Assembly: GCA_946540735.1 (NCBI GenBank)
Contig: CAMNIN010000019.1
Location: forward strand, 1 to 54,687
DNA: 54,687 bases
Source of the DNA: an uncultured Prevotellaceae bacterium
GTDB taxonomy: Bacteria; Bacteroidota; Bacteroidia; Bacteroidales; Bacteroidaceae
Direction of reading: 5' to 3'
Shown: positions 54,314 through 54,687 of the stretch, piece by piece
Position numbering within the stretch: position 1 is the first letter of the stretch
Layout: every line of letters starts with the position of its first letter
Notes under the pieces: model-generated
What the model was told of the DNA's origin: nothing
The model's input: the letters and a program-made list of their open reading frames with translations, nothing else
Databases searched by the model: none
Program-made: the position numbers and the translations under genes

Positions 54314-54441
54314 GTCGAAATCTTAATTCGTTAACACAAAAATGTTAATTATTTCGTGGATATTCAACTATTTTAACATATTTGCTATCTTATGATTAAT
54401 AATTATCAATTATTCAACAAGCATGTATTACCTCGCTCCCA

Positions 54442-54585
54442 ATAGGGTGACGCTTGGCTTGTTCAAAACCTCCGAAGCGTTGTTCCGATGCCATGAGTAT
54501 CAGGATTTGTAATCCGCTAAAAGCGCATTGCAAATGCTCATATTCAATACGGGCGGATTCTTGGACAAGCCAAGCGTCACCCTAT
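54442..54585. repeat. Intergenic element with 21-bp perfect inverted repeats
   Basis: The 21-base arm at 54442-54462 starts ATAGGGTGACGCTTGGCTT, and the arm at 54565-54585 is its perfect reverse complement. The 102-bp interior has further palindromes, GGATTTGTAATCC and AGCGCATTGCAAATGCT. Similarity continues outside the arms (CTCGC near 54433 against GAGCGG near 54595). The motif GCAAATCCGCCCGAA at about 54599 reappears with one change at position 5 as GCAAATCCACCCGAA, so the family is dispersed. Confidence 0.8.
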
Positions 54586-54632
54586 CGGGTGCCGAGCGGC
54601 AAATCCGCCCGAACAAGGAAGGTGGACCAATT

Positions 54633-54687
54633 TGAAGTGAACCCCAAAAGTTGGACAAAAAACTTTTGGGGTTCATCATGTATATAC
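54633..54687 (+). mobile_element. Left end of a probable IS3-family insertion sequence
   Basis: TGAAGTGAACCCCAAAAGTT then GGAC at 54633-54656 resembles the terminal inverted repeat of IS3/IS150-type elements (TGAACTGACCCCAAAAGTTGGAC-like). It is followed by a hairpin, GAACCCCAAAAGTT (54639-54652) with AACTTTTGGGGTTC (54661-54674). An ATG at 54678 could begin orfA, but the window ends there. No transposase residues are visible, so the call rests on the end sequence. Confidence 0.5.

Noticed and set aside
1..54687. tRNA genes, prophage genes or integrase
   Set aside because: I read the gaps for cloverleaf-like arms and for integrase motifs and saw none; only the IS end at 54633 suggests a mobile element.

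Overview
The window looks like chromosomal DNA from a Bacteroidales species of the Prevotella type. The reasons are: many promoters match the Bacteroidetes consensus TAnnTTTG, often with an upstream TTTG about 19-20 bp away; start regions are A/T-rich with few Shine-Dalgarno sequences outside ribosomal genes; BspA-like surface proteins end in a GIYIxxGKKVxIR-type tail; and there are an RprX/RprY two-component pair, a GH92 mannosidase, a C10 protease, imelysin, and a tyrosine kinase with a Tyr/Gly-rich tail. No tRNA, rRNA or CRISPR array was recognised.

Layout. 0-1.6 kb: a winged-helix-like protein with a 21-bp tandem repeat, controlled from a promoter flanked by GGCATTTTAA boxes, then REP-like repeats and a small membrane protein. 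1.6-6.3 kb: a sugar kinase, a large MscS channel, a YbjQ protein, and a secreted protein whose signal peptide is out of frame by one base. 6.6-14.2 kb: a 2418-residue BspA-like protein made of seven modules, followed after 7 bp by a 65-residue acidic peptide gene and a strong terminator. 14.3-17.6 kb: GH92 mannosidase and a secreted LRR protein with a dockerin-like end. 17.7-21.1 kb: a GH3 gene remnant, then kdsA-kdsD (Kdo synthesis) and a phospholipase D/cardiolipin synthase. 21.1-32.4 kb: what I regard as a redox/iron island: nrdD-nrdG with a LuxR-type gene overlapping nrdG; then a hemerythrin-LuxR fusion regulator facing a four-gene operon (porin, imelysin lipoprotein, di-heme cytochrome lipoprotein, fused ResB-CcsA cytochrome c assembly protein). 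32.4-35.9 kb: RNase Y, ZapA, a coiled-coil partner and two proteins of unknown function. 36.0-39.9 kb: rfbA, a Wzc-like tyrosine kinase and a small HAD hydrolase. 40.1-42.4 kb: HU, a 29-residue basic protein and RNase E/G. 42.4-50.2 kb: a GH3 gene with a large internal deletion, a TIM-barrel glycosidase-like protein, a C10 protease with leucine-rich repeats, an AlaX-like editing protein, a GH13 amylase and fabD. 50.5-52 kb: rpsF-rpsR-rplI and a small membrane protein. 52-54.3 kb: rprY-rprX. 54.4-54.69 kb: a long inverted-repeat element and what looks like the left end of an IS3-type insertion sequence.

How the parts fit. The 21-32 kb block is the most coherent candidate for a little-described system. 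A di-iron (hemerythrin) sensor-regulator sits between the strictly anaerobic ribonucleotide reductase and an envelope iron/heme-protein operon that carries its own cytochrome c assembly factor. Other genes are envelope, glycan and housekeeping functions. Several gene remnants (two GH3 pieces and a one-base frameshift) show local decay of accessory glycan and surface genes.

Functions come from motif recognition by eye; no database search was run. Promoters and terminators are pattern matches only.
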